64,000 nt of DNA. Origin: an uncultured Clostridia bacterium. GTDB lineage: Bacteria; Bacillota; Clostridia; Christensenellales; Aristaeellaceae. Positions within the stretch are counted from its first letter, which is position 1, and each line of letters opens with the position of its first letter. The notes below the pieces were generated by a model. That model saw only the letters and a program-made list of their open reading frames with translations. It did not search any database and was not told where the DNA came from. Below are positions 48,171 to 57,440 of the stretch, piece after piece. The DNA lies in contig CAKTYE010000003.1 in NCBI GenBank assembly GCA_934631985.1, positions 1 to 64,000 on the forward strand, read 5' to 3'. The translations under genes were made by a program, and so were the position numbers.

Positions 48171-48863
48171 ATGTTCAACTGGTTGACTGGCGCACTGGCA
48201 GAGGAGGCTGGTGCTGCTGCCGAGGTGGAACCCGGCTTTTTCGAAAAGCTGGGTGAGCAGTTTGCGCAGTGGGGCGCAGCGGGGTGGATCACGGTCATTG
48301 CCATCGTGCTGCTGGCAGTAGTCATCGCGCTGACTGCGGGTACCCGGCAGAAGTGGTCTGCCAAGGTGCTGGCTTATGCCGCGTTGTCCGTCGCGCTGAG
48401 CTTTGTGCTGAGCTATATCAAGATCTTTGAAATGCCCCAGGGCGGCTCCGTGACCCTGGCAAGCATGCTGCCCCTGATGCTGTTCTCCGCCACCTACGGC
48501 GTTGGCCCCGGCCTGCTGGCAGGCATGGTGGACGGCCTGCTGCAATATCTGCAGGGCGGTTACTTCGTGCATCCCATCCAGTTCCTGCTGGACTATCCGC
48601 TGGCCTTCGCCATGATCGGCATGGCGGGTCTGTACAAGCACTTCCCCAAGCAGTGGAGCAAGTGGAGCCTGTACCTGGCGATGGTCATTGCGGCCCTGTG
48701 CCGTGCCGCCGTTGCGACGCTGGCGGGTATCCTGTACTGGGATACCGCGCCCTGGGCCAGCCTGGTGTACAACGGCACCTATCTGGTACCCGATACGCTC
48801 ATCTGCATCCTGCTGGCGATCCCGGTTGCGCCGCGCGTCATGGCATTGATGAAGAAGGGCTGA
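48171..48863 (+). CDS. thiT: Thiamine transporter ThiT, ECF S component
   Basis: This 230-residue membrane protein binds thiamine and docks on a shared energy-coupling module to import it. The core matches ThiT: ALSFVLSYIKIFEMPQGGSV then TLASMLPLMLF near 80-105, HPIQFLLDYPLAF near 137, and a C-terminal LVYNGTYLVPDT block. Compared with usual ThiT (about 190 residues) it carries an extra N-terminal stretch with one more hydrophobic helix (about 37-53). The ATG at 48171 is 9 bases after AAAAGGAGG. The TPP riboswitch upstream confirms the assignment. No EcfA or EcfT gene is in the window. Confidence 0.95.
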   Translation: MFNWLTGALAEEAGAAAEVEPGFFEKLGEQFAQWGAAGWITVIAIVLLAVVIALTAGTRQKWSAKVLAYAALSVALSFVLSYIKIFEMPQGGSVTLASMLPLMLFSATYGVGPGLLAGMVDGLLQYLQGGYFVHPIQFLLDYPLAFAMIGMAGLYKHFPKQWSKWSLYLAMVIAALCRAAVATLAGILYWDTAPWASLVYNGTYLVPDTLICILLAIPVAPRVMALMKKG

Positions 48864-48885
48864 CATTTCCAACAAGGAAAGTTAA

Positions 48886-48930
48886 GGTCTCCTGTCCGTA
48901 TCGCAAGGATGCGGACAGGGGGCCTTTTTT
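48886..48930 (+). terminator. Terminator after thiT
   Basis: CCTGTCCG (48891-48898) pairs with CGGACAGG (48912-48919), extended by outer GG/CC pairs. TTTTTT follows. Confidence 0.88.
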
Positions 48931-49107
48931 GATGACTGCGCCTCCCGCCCGGCAGGGGGTAGCGCTTTTTCCCCCGCGTGTGGTATACTCAGGCACATAA
49001 AAGCAAAGCCTGCTGGACGGGCCTGTGCCGCATAAAGGAAGCGGCGGCCCGGATGCAGACTTTTCCACAATGGATTCGTTGGATGTGCAGAAAAGGAGGA
49101 AAAGCTC

Positions 49108-50253
49108 ATGCGGAAAATGCTGGTTCTGCTGCTGTGCTGTTTACTCGCGCTGACCGCCTGCGCCGCAAGCCGCGCGGAGGTGTCGCTGGTTTCCATCAAC
49201 GTAGGCAAGGCCGACTGTCATCTACTCTATGTGGACGATCAGGTGTATATGGTGGACACAGGCGCTGCGCAAAGCTGGGGCATGGTTTCCCGGACGCTGA
49301 AATGCCTGAATGTGACGCGCCTGAACGGTGTGATCCTCACCCACACGGACAAGGATCACGCAGGCGGCATCCTGGCGCTGGCTTCCTCTGACCTGCCGGT
49401 GGATGGCTGGTACAGTGCTGCCTATTTTACGGATGTGAAGGAAAAGAAGCACCCCGCCGTGAAGGCTGCCGCGCTGCGGGATACCACGGTGCAGTGGCTT
49501 CAGGCAGGCGACAGCATCCCCGCCGGGGACGTTACGCTTCAGGTGCTTGCTCCCGCTTATCTGGATGAGGACAACGAGAACAACAACTCGGTGGTGCTGT
49601 ATCTGCAATGCGCTGCGGGCAGCATGCTGCTGATGGGGGATGCCGAAAAGGAAAGTGAAGCGGCGCTGCTGGCAGAAAACCGTGTCGGCCCGGTTTCTGT
49701 GCTGAAGGTGGGGCATCACGGCGAGGGGGATGCCTCCAGCAAGGATTTTCTGCGCGTAGTGCGCCCGCAGGTGGCGGTCATCTCCACCAACACAGCAGAG
49801 GAGCCTGACACCCCCGCAGCGAAGGTGCTTCGCCGCCTGGAGGAGCTTGGGAGTCAGGTGGTGCAAACGCAAACCGCAGGCGACGCCGTGCGCGTGACGC
49901 TGACGGGCGACGTTCTCAAGGTGGAGCCCCTGACCTTCAGCCTGCCTGCGCAAACAGCTCAGGTGGTGCTGGCGGATAAAAGCATCGCGCAGGATGCTGT
50001 AACACTGCGCAACGATGGCGACACGATTGCCGATCTGTCCGGGTGGTATCTGTTCAGCGAAAAGGGCAAGGAGCTTTTTGTGTTCCCCCAGGGGGCGGCG
50101 CTGGCTCCCGGGGCCAGCTGCACGGTGGTCACCCTTTCCACGGAAAGCGCAGGCGATTATCTGTGGCAGGAGGAGCGCGTGTGGCATGAAACGAAGCCCG
50201 ATACTGCCGTTCTCTGCGATGTATACGGTCGGGAGGTCAGCCGTTTGGACTGA
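49108..50253 (+). CDS. Secreted metallo-beta-lactamase-fold lipoprotein with lamin-tail domain
   Basis: This 381-residue exported protein has a probable lipobox LTAC at residues 15-18 with Cys18, which would anchor it in the membrane. A ComEC-like metallo-beta-lactamase domain covers about 23-260. THTDKDHAGG near 71-80 is the HxDxDH metal motif. LLMGDAEKE near 172 supplies the next Asp, and GHHGEGDASS near 198 a His. A lamin-tail-like beta-sandwich covers about 275-380. Unlike ComEC there are no channel helices. It may be an extracellular nuclease or phosphodiesterase; the substrate is unknown. AAAAGGAGG serves the ATG. Confidence 0.85.
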   Translation: MRKMLVLLLCCLLALTACAASRAEVSLVSINVGKADCHLLYVDDQVYMVDTGAAQSWGMVSRTLKCLNVTRLNGVILTHTDKDHAGGILALASSDLPVDGWYSAAYFTDVKEKKHPAVKAAALRDTTVQWLQAGDSIPAGDVTLQVLAPAYLDEDNENNNSVVLYLQCAAGSMLLMGDAEKESEAALLAENRVGPVSVLKVGHHGEGDASSKDFLRVVRPQVAVISTNTAEEPDTPAAKVLRRLEELGSQVVQTQTAGDAVRVTLTGDVLKVEPLTFSLPAQTAQVVLADKSIAQDAVTLRNDGDTIADLSGWYLFSEKGKELFVFPQGAALAPGASCTVVTLSTESAGDYLWQEERVWHETKPDTAVLCDVYGREVSRLD

Positions 50254-50311
50254 CCTCCCCCATGCAGACGCGCCCCGATGCTTTTTTTCGTTCTTTTTTC
50301 TGTATAACCCC

Positions 50312-50340
50312 TTGACGAATAAAAAGGTTGCGCCTATACT
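50312..50340 (+). promoter_or_regulatory. Sigma-A promoter of pyrG
   Basis: TTGACG (50312-50317) and TATACT (50335-50340) are spaced by exactly 17 bases. The start codon is 72 bases further on. Confidence 0.8.
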
Positions 50341-50411
50341 GAAGCGTCATGTTTTTTGAAGCGTACCCGATGCTTTGCAGCGGGGTAAACGGGCGAAAGG
50401 GGTTAAACAAG

Positions 50412-52019
50412 GTGAATACTAAGTTCATTTTTGTCACCGGCGGCGTGGTTTCTTCGTTGGGCAAGGGCATCACGGCGGCGTCTCTGGGACGGCTGCTGAA
50501 GTGCCGCGGCCTGCGCGTTTCCATTCAGAAATTCGATCCCTACATCAACGTGGACCCCGGAACCATGAACCCCTATCAGCACGGCGAGGTCTTTGTCACC
50601 GACGACGGTGCAGAAACCGACCTCGACCTGGGCCACTATGAGCGTTTCATCGACGAGAGCCTTACCCAGTCCGCCAACGTGACCAGCGGACGGGTCTACA
50701 AGACCGTCATTGACCGGGAGCGCCGGGGCGAGTACTTGGGCGCGACCATTCAGGTCATTCCCCACATCACCAACGAGATCAAGCGGAACATCCTGGCGGT
50801 ATCCCGCACGCAGAATCCCCCGGATGTGGTCATCACCGAGATCGGCGGCACGGTGGGCGATATTGAAAGCCAGCCCTTCCTGGAGGCTATTCGGCAGATG
50901 CGCGCCGAGGTAGGCTATGAAAACAGCCTGTATATTCATGTGACGCTGGTTCCCTATCTGCGGGCGGCGGGCGAACTGAAGACCAAGCCCACCCAGCACA
51001 GCGTGAAGGAGCTGGGCGGCATCGGCATTTCCCCCGACATTCTGGTCTGCCGCAGCGAGCATGAGATCCCCCACGACATGCGTGCGAAGATCGGCCTGTT
51101 CTGCAATCTGCCCACCGAGCGCGTGATCCAGAACCTGAACGCCCGCACCATTTACGAGGTACCGCTGCTGCTGCACAAGGAAGGTCTGGACGAGCTGGTC
51201 TGCAAGCTGCTGGGCATTGAAGGCACCACCTGCAACCTGACCGAGTGGCGCGCCATGGTGGAGCGTCAGCTGACCCCCACCCGGGAGACCACCATCGGTC
51301 TGGTAGGCAAATATGTGGAGTTGCCCGACGCTTACCTGAGCATTGTGGAGGCCCTGACCCACGGCGGCATTGCGCACCACGCCAAGGTGAACATCAAGTG
51401 GATCCCCGCCGAGGATGTGACGCAGGAGAACGTGGAGGAATATCTGGGCGACTGCGATGGCGTGCTGGTGCCCGGCGGCTTTGGCTCCCGCGGCCTGGAG
51501 GGCAAGATGACGGCTGTGCAGTATGCCCGCGAGAAGAAGGTGCCTTTCCTGGGCATTTGCCTGGGCATGCAGATGGCGGTCATCGAGTTTGCCCGCCATG
51601 TGCTTGATCTGCGCGATGCAAACACCACGGAGATGGACCCCAACACCACTTACCCCGTGATCGACCTGATGAAGGATCAGAACCTGGAGAATCTGGGCCA
51701 CACCATGCGCCTGGGCAAGTACCACTGCTCGCTGATCCCCGGCACGTTCAGCCACAAGGCCTACGGCGAGACGGAGATTGAGGAGCGCCACCGTCACCGC
51801 TATGAGTTCAACAATGATTATCTGGAGCGCTTTGTGGCAGGCGGCATGCGCATTGCAGGCAAGAACCCCGAGCGCAATCTGGTGGAGATCGTAGAAATTC
51901 CCGATCATCCGTGGTTTGTGGCAGTGCAGTTCCACCCGGAACTGAAGAGCCGCCCGAACCGTCCGCATCCGCTGTTCCGCGATTTTGTGGGCGCAGCACT
52001 GGCGCATGAAGGAAAGTAA
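50412..52019 (+). CDS. pyrG: CTP synthase
   Basis: This 535-residue cytoplasmic enzyme aminates UTP to CTP with ATP and glutamine, the last step of de novo pyrimidine nucleotide synthesis. The synthetase domain (1-265) opens with KFIFVTGGVVSSLGKG and carries DPYINVDPGTMNPYQHGEVF. The glutamine amidotransferase domain (about 290-530) has LGICLGMQM with nucleophile Cys383 and a late QFHPELKSRP with the catalytic His and Glu. The start is GTG at 50412, which gives the family's standard length; longer in-frame starts at 50349 lie in the leader. A terminator follows at once. Confidence 0.98.
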   Translation: MNTKFIFVTGGVVSSLGKGITAASLGRLLKCRGLRVSIQKFDPYINVDPGTMNPYQHGEVFVTDDGAETDLDLGHYERFIDESLTQSANVTSGRVYKTVIDRERRGEYLGATIQVIPHITNEIKRNILAVSRTQNPPDVVITEIGGTVGDIESQPFLEAIRQMRAEVGYENSLYIHVTLVPYLRAAGELKTKPTQHSVKELGGIGISPDILVCRSEHEIPHDMRAKIGLFCNLPTERVIQNLNARTIYEVPLLLHKEGLDELVCKLLGIEGTTCNLTEWRAMVERQLTPTRETTIGLVGKYVELPDAYLSIVEALTHGGIAHHAKVNIKWIPAEDVTQENVEEYLGDCDGVLVPGGFGSRGLEGKMTAVQYAREKKVPFLGICLGMQMAVIEFARHVLDLRDANTTEMDPNTTYPVIDLMKDQNLENLGHTMRLGKYHCSLIPGTFSHKAYGETEIEERHRHRYEFNNDYLERFVAGGMRIAGKNPERNLVEIVEIPDHPWFVAVQFHPELKSRPNRPHPLFRDFVGAALAHEGK

Positions 52020-52032
52020 GGAAAAATATTTG

Positions 52033-52079
52033 AAAGCCCCCATGGGCTGCAGCTTGGGTGCAGACTGTGGGGGCTTTTT
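52033..52079 (+). terminator. Terminator after pyrG
   Basis: AAAGCCCCCA pairs with TGTGGGGGCTTT. A TTTTTG tract follows. Confidence 0.88.
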
Positions 52080-52124
52080 GCTATACAATTTTGAGACATG
52101 TAAATTTTAGATGGCGCGAGCGCC

Positions 52125-53630
52125 TTAACTTCTTTGCTCCTCCCACAGCCCGCGCAGCGCCTCCACAACATCCCGCGCAGTCGCAGCCGTAGGGCCGCAG
52201 ACCGCTTCAGCCTTTTGCCCTGCACATCCATGCAGGTAAACGCCTAACTGCATCAGCGTCAGGGGTTCCACATCCAGACGCTTTTGCTGTGCAAACAGTG
52301 CCGCCAGCATGCCCGTCAGTACATCTCCGCTGCCGCCCTGGGCCAGTGCGGGAGAGCCGGTGATGTTCGCGGCAAGGTGCTGCCCATCAGTCATCAGAGT
52401 TGTTGTGCCTTTCAGGAGCGCCGCACCGCCCAGCTTCCTTTGCAGCGCTGTGAGGGCTTCCAAGGGCTTTGCCGTTACCTGGGCTATGGACCAGCCCAGC
52501 AGGCGTGCAGCCTCGCCGGGGTGCGGTGTAAGAATACTTTGCGGACTCGCGGCGGACAAATGCTCGCGGGCCAGAAGGTTCAGCGCATCTGCGTCCCAGA
52601 TGACCGGGCAGGCGGCGTTCAGCAGAACGCGAAGCAGGGGCAGCACGTCCGCCTGCTGTCCAAGGCCGCAGCCCACAGCGGCGGCGTCCGCTGCCTGCAT
52701 CGCCTGCATCAGACGCTCGGGTGCTTCTGCGGTTAGGATACCATTCCTTTCGGGCAGCGGGATGCACGTTGCGCAGGGAACAAGCACCTGCATGATCGGC
52801 ACAAGATGCTCCCGGCAGGCGATCTGCGTCAGCCCCGCGCCCATGCGCATGCAGGCCTCTGCACACAGCGCTGCTGCGCCTGCCATGCCCTCGCTGCCCA
52901 CTACCAACACCACGCGCCCAAAGGTTCCCTTATGGCTCAGTCGCGGACGGGGAACACACAGCCTTGCGGCATCCGCTGCCGTCAGGATGCGCATACCTTG
53001 GACGCTCCCCCATGCCGTTGGAATGCCGATAGATGCAACGGTGAGCCTGCCTGTATAGGCGGGGCCTTCTCCCAGCACAAGCCCCTGCTTCACCCGATGG
53101 AAGGTCACCGTTTCTGTGGCGTGAAGGGCCAACGCCGTTTCTCCCGTCGTACCGTTCAATCCCGAAGGAATATCCACCGCCACCAGCGGCAAGCCGCTGG
53201 TATTGCACAGGTGCGCCAGTGCTTCCGCCGCGCCCGACAGCGGACGAGTCAGGCCCGTACCAAACAACGCATCCACCACACAGCCGCAGCCCTCCGGAAG
53301 TTTTTCGCAGGGCAACATGGGCGTAACACCCTGCATGCACAGCAGGGTGCGGTTCATCTGTGCGTCCGGGGTCACGGGCGCATCCAGCTCCCACACGAGG
53401 GCTTCGCCGCCGCCCATGCGCCACAGCCGTGCCGCCGCATAGCCATCGCCGCCATTGTTGCCGGGACCGCACAGGAACAGCACCCGGACTGTGCGTGGAA
53501 CGCAGCGCTCCACGGCCTCCACCACGGCGTGCGCCGCCATTTCCATCAGGACGGCACCGGGAACGCCGGTCTGCGCCATGAAGTTCTGCTCCAGCGCTTT
53601 CATTTCAGCAGGCAATATCGTTTCCCGCAT
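52125..53630 (-). CDS. nnrDE: Bifunctional NAD(P)H-hydrate epimerase / ADP-dependent dehydratase
   Basis: This 501-residue cytoplasmic repair enzyme restores damaged NAD(P)H hydrates. The N-terminal epimerase domain (about 1-210, YjeF_N) has LFLCGPGNNGGDGYAAAR near 48-65 and VDALFGTGL near 115. The C-terminal ribokinase-like dehydratase domain (about 225-500) has LVVGSEGMAGAA near 240, SILTPHPGEAARLLG near 370 and ALAQGGSGDVLTGMLAALFA near 430. Both domains are full length, as in the common bacterial fusion. It is the last gene of a minus-strand operon after birA and acpS, a grouping often seen in Clostridia. Confidence 0.95.
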   Translation of the reverse strand: MRETILPAEMKALEQNFMAQTGVPGAVLMEMAAHAVVEAVERCVPRTVRVLFLCGPGNNGGDGYAAARLWRMGGGEALVWELDAPVTPDAQMNRTLLCMQGVTPMLPCEKLPEGCGCVVDALFGTGLTRPLSGAAEALAHLCNTSGLPLVAVDIPSGLNGTTGETALALHATETVTFHRVKQGLVLGEGPAYTGRLTVASIGIPTAWGSVQGMRILTAADAARLCVPRPRLSHKGTFGRVVLVVGSEGMAGAAALCAEACMRMGAGLTQIACREHLVPIMQVLVPCATCIPLPERNGILTAEAPERLMQAMQAADAAAVGCGLGQQADVLPLLRVLLNAACPVIWDADALNLLAREHLSAASPQSILTPHPGEAARLLGWSIAQVTAKPLEALTALQRKLGGAALLKGTTTLMTDGQHLAANITGSPALAQGGSGDVLTGMLAALFAQQKRLDVEPLTLMQLGVYLHGCAGQKAEAVCGPTAATARDVVEALRGLWEEQRS

Positions 53631-53660
53631 ATGCTTTCCCCCTGACGCTTTCTGCTTGCC

Positions 53661-54026
53661 TTACAACCAGACGACCACGGCCGCCGCCATGCCGGCCTCA
53701 TGGGTGATGGACACCATCAGCTGCCCGCCGCCCCTGTCCGCCAGCGTCTGCGCGGCCCTGCCATGCAGCGTAATCTGCGGCTGGCGCGTTTCCGTGTGCG
53801 TGATCTCAATCTCCTGCATGGGCAGGGACAGCCCCGTTCCCAGTGCCTTCAGCACAGCCTCCTTCGCGGCGAACATCCCTGCAAGGGTCTGCGCCGCGCC
53901 TGCTTCCCGGCTGCGGATATAGGCGACCTCTGCTTCGGTGAAATACCGTGCCAGAAAGCGTCCATCCTGCTCAAGCGGCTCCATCCGTGCAATTTCACAC
54001 AGGTCCAGCCCCAAGCCCTTACACAT
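53661..54026 (-). CDS. acpS: Holo-[acyl-carrier-protein] synthase
   Basis: This 121-residue cytoplasmic enzyme transfers 4'-phosphopantetheine from coenzyme A to acyl carrier protein. GLGLDLCEIARM at the N-terminus holds the metal-binding Asp. FAAKEAVLKALGTGL near 58-72 holds the second motif with Glu and Lys. The length is normal. The ATG at 54026 overlaps the end of birA by eight bases, so translation is coupled. It is followed by nnrDE. Confidence 0.95.
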   Translation of the reverse strand: MCKGLGLDLCEIARMEPLEQDGRFLARYFTEAEVAYIRSREAGAAQTLAGMFAAKEAVLKALGTGLSLPMQEIEITHTETRQPQITLHGRAAQTLADRGGGQLMVSITHEAGMAAAVVVWL

Positions 54027-54987
54027 AGCCCATGACCCCGCGCACGGACACATCTCCGGACAGCACCCGGTGCAGCACGCCGTCATTCGTGCGAACCATC
54101 AGCGCGCCGGTGTCATCCAGCGCTTCCGCCTGTCCCGTCAGGTTCACGCTGCCAATGACCTGCACACGGCTGCCAAGGGTGCAGCTTCGCGCGGCATACT
54201 GCGCCGCCAGCGCCGCAAAGCCCTGCTGCTCCAGCGTATCCAGCAGCGGCTCCAGCGCCGCCAGATAGCGCACCAGCAGCTTTCGGCGGAAGGGCGCCCT
54301 GCCTGCCGCCTCCTCCAGGGAAATGGCCTTTTCCGCCAGCTCCGGGGGATACGCCATGGGATGCAGGTTGATGCCCGTTCCCACCACCACATATTCCACG
54401 GTGTCCGGGTCCGCCGCCATTTCCGTCAGGATGCCGCAGCACTTTTTGCCGCACAGCACCAGATCGTTGGGCCACTTGATGCGCACCTGGGTACCGCACA
54501 GCTCGTCAATAGCCTGAGCCAGCGCCATGGCGGTGCACAGGGTGATAAAGGGCGCATCCTGCGGCTTCAGCTGGGGCCGCAGCAGCACGGAGCACCACAG
54601 CCCCTCCCCCGCCGGAGAGGTCCACAAGCGGCCCAGGCGGCCCTTTCCCGCCGTTTGCAGGTCGCACAGGCACAGACTGCCGTGGGGCGCACCCTGCGCC
54701 GCCAGCTCCTTCAGCACGGTGTTGGTGCTGGTCAGCTCATGCTCATAGCAGACCGTTCCCCGGCCCAGTGCGCGGGTGGTCAGCGCCCCCTGCCACAGCA
54801 CCGGCGACAGCCCGTCCCCCGGCAGCAGGCGATAGCCGCGCTTGCCCGCGCTTTCAATTTGATAGCCCTGGCTGCGCAGCGTCTCCATGCGCTTCCACAC
54901 CGCCGCCCGGCTGATGCCCAGCTCCGCGCTGATCTTCTCGCCGGAAACATACTCCCCCGAGGCCAAGATTTCCAGAATATCCCGCAT
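54019..54987 (-). CDS. birA: Bifunctional biotin operon repressor / biotin-protein ligase
   Basis: This 322-residue protein attaches biotin to acetyl-CoA carboxylase and similar carriers. An N-terminal winged helix (about 1-60, with SGEKISAELGISRAAVWKRM) marks it as a class II ligase able to repress biotin genes. The ligase domain has a Thr-Ser-Thr loop (HELTSTNTV near 95), QTAGKGRLGRLWTSP near 123 for biotinyl-AMP, and KWPNDL near 185. A small C-terminal SH3-like domain follows. The ATG at 54987 is chosen because GAGAGGCG precedes it. It heads the birA-acpS-nnrDE operon. No classic BirA box was found upstream. Confidence 0.95.
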   Translation of the reverse strand: MRDILEILASGEYVSGEKISAELGISRAAVWKRMETLRSQGYQIESAGKRGYRLLPGDGLSPVLWQGALTTRALGRGTVCYEHELTSTNTVLKELAAQGAPHGSLCLCDLQTAGKGRLGRLWTSPAGEGLWCSVLLRPQLKPQDAPFITLCTAMALAQAIDELCGTQVRIKWPNDLVLCGKKCCGILTEMAADPDTVEYVVVGTGINLHPMAYPPELAEKAISLEEAAGRAPFRRKLLVRYLAALEPLLDTLEQQGFAALAAQYAARSCTLGSRVQVIGSVNLTGQAEALDDTGALMVRTNDGVLHRVLSGDVSVRGVMGYV

Positions 54988-55114
54988 AGGCGCCTCTCTT
55001 ATTGCAAAATTGTTACAAATGTGATACGATATGATTTGTGCTTTTCGGAAGCGCAAATCTTTCATGCAAGGCTATTGTAAGCCTCCATTGCTTTTTTGGC
55101 AAGAGCGCCCTGCC

Positions 55115-55143
55115 TTGAAAATGTTTCGCAAATTGGGTATACT
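55115..55143 (+). promoter_or_regulatory. Sigma-A promoter of the moxR operon
   Basis: TTGAAA (55115-55120) and TATACT (55138-55143) are spaced by 17 bases. The moxR start is 84 bases downstream. Confidence 0.78.
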
Positions 55144-55226
55144 TAAAACAGCGCCGCCGCATAGCGCGCTGTTTCCCTCCATCAACCACCGCAGGCGGGA
55201 ACGCCCCGCGAAAGGAGTCAGGATAC

Positions 55227-56168
55227 ATGCAGCCCAGACAGATTATCAACGCCTTGCAGCAGAACATTGCCAAGGTCATCGTCGGCAAGGAGGAGGCCAT
55301 CGAGTATGCGCTGATCGCCCTGCTGTGCAAGGGACACGTATTGATCGAGGACGTTCCCGGCGTGGGCAAAACGACCCTTGCCAGCGCACTGGCGAAGTCT
55401 CTGGACTGTTCCTTCAAGCGCATCCAGTTTACCCCCGACCTGATGCCCTCGGACGTGACGGGCTTCACACTGGTGAATTTCAAGACGGGCGAGATGGAAT
55501 ACAAGCCCGGCGCAGTGATGAGCCAGGTGGTGCTGGCGGACGAAATCAACCGTACCAGCCCCAAGACTCAGGCCAGTCTGCTGGAGGTCATGGAGGAATA
55601 TCAGGTGACGGTGGACGGCGTAACCCATCCGCTGCCCCAGCCCTTCATTGTGCTGGCGACGCAGAACCCCGGGGAATTTGTGGGTACCTATCCCCTGCCC
55701 GAGGCGCAGATGGACCGCTTCTTCCTGCGCATTTCCATCGGTTATCCTACCATTGAGCAGGAGATGGATGTGCTGGAGCGCTACAGCGGTCAGGTGAAGC
55801 CCATGGCGACGCTGACCCCGGTCTGCTCCGCGCAGGACATTATTGACCTGCAGCAGATGGTCACCACCATTTACTGCGCCCCGGAGGTGCGGGCCTATGT
55901 GGCGCAGCTTGCCGCCGCCACCCGTCAGGATCCGGCGCTGCAGTTGGGCGCCTCCACCCGTGCGGCGATTGCGCTGATTCACGGCGCGCAGGCCTGCGCG
56001 CTGCTGGACGGGCGTGATTTCACCCTGCCGGAAGATGTGCAGCACATGCTGCTGCCGGTGTTCTCTCACCGCCTGCTGCCCAACCCGGAGGCCCGCATGA
56101 AGGGCGTCACCGCCGAGCAGGTATTGATGAACATTCTGCAAAACGTGGCGGTGCCGCTGAAAGTATGA
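55227..56168 (+). CDS. MoxR-family AAA+ ATPase
   Basis: This 313-residue cytoplasmic ATPase acts as a chaperone, usually with the DUF58 protein encoded next to it. The Walker A motif is GVGKTT near residues 46-51, Walker B is VVLADEIN near 106-113, and ATQNP near 150 is sensor 1. A lid domain occupies the last 100 residues. AAAGGAG precedes the ATG. Its stop overlaps the DUF58 start (ATGA), and a transglutaminase-like gene follows. This trio is common in bacteria, but its exact role is not settled. Confidence 0.93.
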   Translation: MQPRQIINALQQNIAKVIVGKEEAIEYALIALLCKGHVLIEDVPGVGKTTLASALAKSLDCSFKRIQFTPDLMPSDVTGFTLVNFKTGEMEYKPGAVMSQVVLADEINRTSPKTQASLLEVMEEYQVTVDGVTHPLPQPFIVLATQNPGEFVGTYPLPEAQMDRFFLRISIGYPTIEQEMDVLERYSGQVKPMATLTPVCSAQDIIDLQQMVTTIYCAPEVRAYVAQLAAATRQDPALQLGASTRAAIALIHGAQACALLDGRDFTLPEDVQHMLLPVFSHRLLPNPEARMKGVTAEQVLMNILQNVAVPLKV

Positions 56169-57316
56169 AATGTCATGTAACGGCGCTGCTGGTGTCGCTC
56201 TTCGCGCTCCTGCTGGCGGCGCTCTCCACGGGAAGTCCCATCTTCCTGCTGGCGGCGATCCTGCTTTTGCTGATGCTCATCTACAGCCTTACCAGCGTGC
56301 TTTGGGCAGCGCGGACGGTAAAGCTGCACACGCTGCTCAGCGGGCAGAACGTGCAGCGCGGGCAGAGTGTGACGCTGACGGTGCAATTGCAGTGCGCCTG
56401 TCCCCTGCCCATTGCGCCGGTGCTGTTGGAGCTTGCCGCCACCCCGGAGACCCCTGAAACGCAGCTGCGTATGACGAACCTGCATGGGCAGGGGCAGACG
56501 GTGACGCTGCCCTTTCACGCGGTGCATGTAGGGGTGACCTCGCCGGGGGTCAAGCGGTACGTCATTGAGGACTTATTCGGCCTATTCTCCGTGGCCCGGG
56601 AGCCGGGCGCGGAGTCCCGGGAGCTGCTGGTGCTGCCCATGCCCTTTGAGGTGGACGACCTGAAGTTTGCCCCCGGCGACGCAGGCTCCGAGGCCATGCA
56701 CAAGGCCACGGAGGACATCAGCGCACCGGCGGATGTACGGCCCTATCAGCCCGGCGATCCGCTGAAGAAGATCCACTGGAAGCTATCTCTGCGCAAGAAT
56801 GAGCTGATGGTGCGGCGCTTTGAGGAGCCTGTGCTGCCTGATGCGCTGGTTTTGATGGACTGCTCTGCGCCGCCGACCTGGGGGCATCCCGAGGCGGAAG
56901 CGGACATTCGCGACACGCTGTTGGAGACGGCTGCGTCCGTGGTGGCGCACCAAATGCGTCATGATGGCAGTGTGCGTCTGCCCCTGCAGGGAAATCACCC
57001 GTTAGAATTTGAGAAGGCCATGGGTTTGCCCACGCTGTTTGAGGAGCTGGCCCGTCTGGACTTTTCCGAGACGGATCGCTTTGAGCGGGTGCTGATCTTA
57101 GAGACCCGCCGCATGCGCAAGACGGGCTGCACAGTCATTATCACGGCCCGCCTGAACGGCGCCATTGTTGACGCGATCATCCGCATGCGCCGGATGGGTC
57201 CCTATGTCCGTCTCTATCTGGTGACCTTCACCCCTAACGACCCGCGCGTACTGCCCATGATCAGCAAGCTGCAGCAGGCCACCGTAGAGGTATGCTACGT
57301 TACGCCGCAGGGGTAA
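56165..57316 (+). CDS. DUF58 domain protein (von Willebrand-like, MoxR partner)
   Basis: This 383-residue membrane-associated protein starts with two hydrophobic helices (about 6-50), followed by a beta-rich domain. The DUF58 signature DVRPYQPGDPLKKIHWKLSLRK lies near 188-210 (the R-x-Y-x-x-G-D...I-x-W pattern). A vWA-like domain with VLMDCSAPP follows near 232. It is translationally coupled to moxR. In known operons such proteins assist envelope or complex assembly; no substrate can be named here. Confidence 0.9.
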   Translation: MKCHVTALLVSLFALLLAALSTGSPIFLLAAILLLLMLIYSLTSVLWAARTVKLHTLLSGQNVQRGQSVTLTVQLQCACPLPIAPVLLELAATPETPETQLRMTNLHGQGQTVTLPFHAVHVGVTSPGVKRYVIEDLFGLFSVAREPGAESRELLVLPMPFEVDDLKFAPGDAGSEAMHKATEDISAPADVRPYQPGDPLKKIHWKLSLRKNELMVRRFEEPVLPDALVLMDCSAPPTWGHPEAEADIRDTLLETAASVVAHQMRHDGSVRLPLQGNHPLEFEKAMGLPTLFEELARLDFSETDRFERVLILETRRMRKTGCTVIITARLNGAIVDAIIRMRRMGPYVRLYLVTFTPNDPRVLPMISKLQQATVEVCYVTPQG

Positions 57317-57326
57317 TGGGCGTAAG

Positions 57327-57388
57327 TGCAAGGGAGGCGGCTTCTGTGCCAGAAGCCCCTCCCTCGCGCTTCCTCCCGAAGACCATAT
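57327..57388 (+). repeat. Dispersed hairpin repeat, family B copy 3
   Basis: GCAAGGGAGGCGGCTTCT-gtgcc-AGAAGCCCCTCCCTCGC forms the same hairpin as copies 1 and 2, with GCTTCCTCCCGAAGACCAT after it. An A-to-C change in each arm keeps most pairing. It lies between DUF58 and the transglutaminase gene of one operon. Confidence 0.82.
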
Positions 57389-57440
57389 TTTATTTTTATA
57401 TATGATAATGGGTTCTTTTTTACGTTTTGCTTTATGAAGT

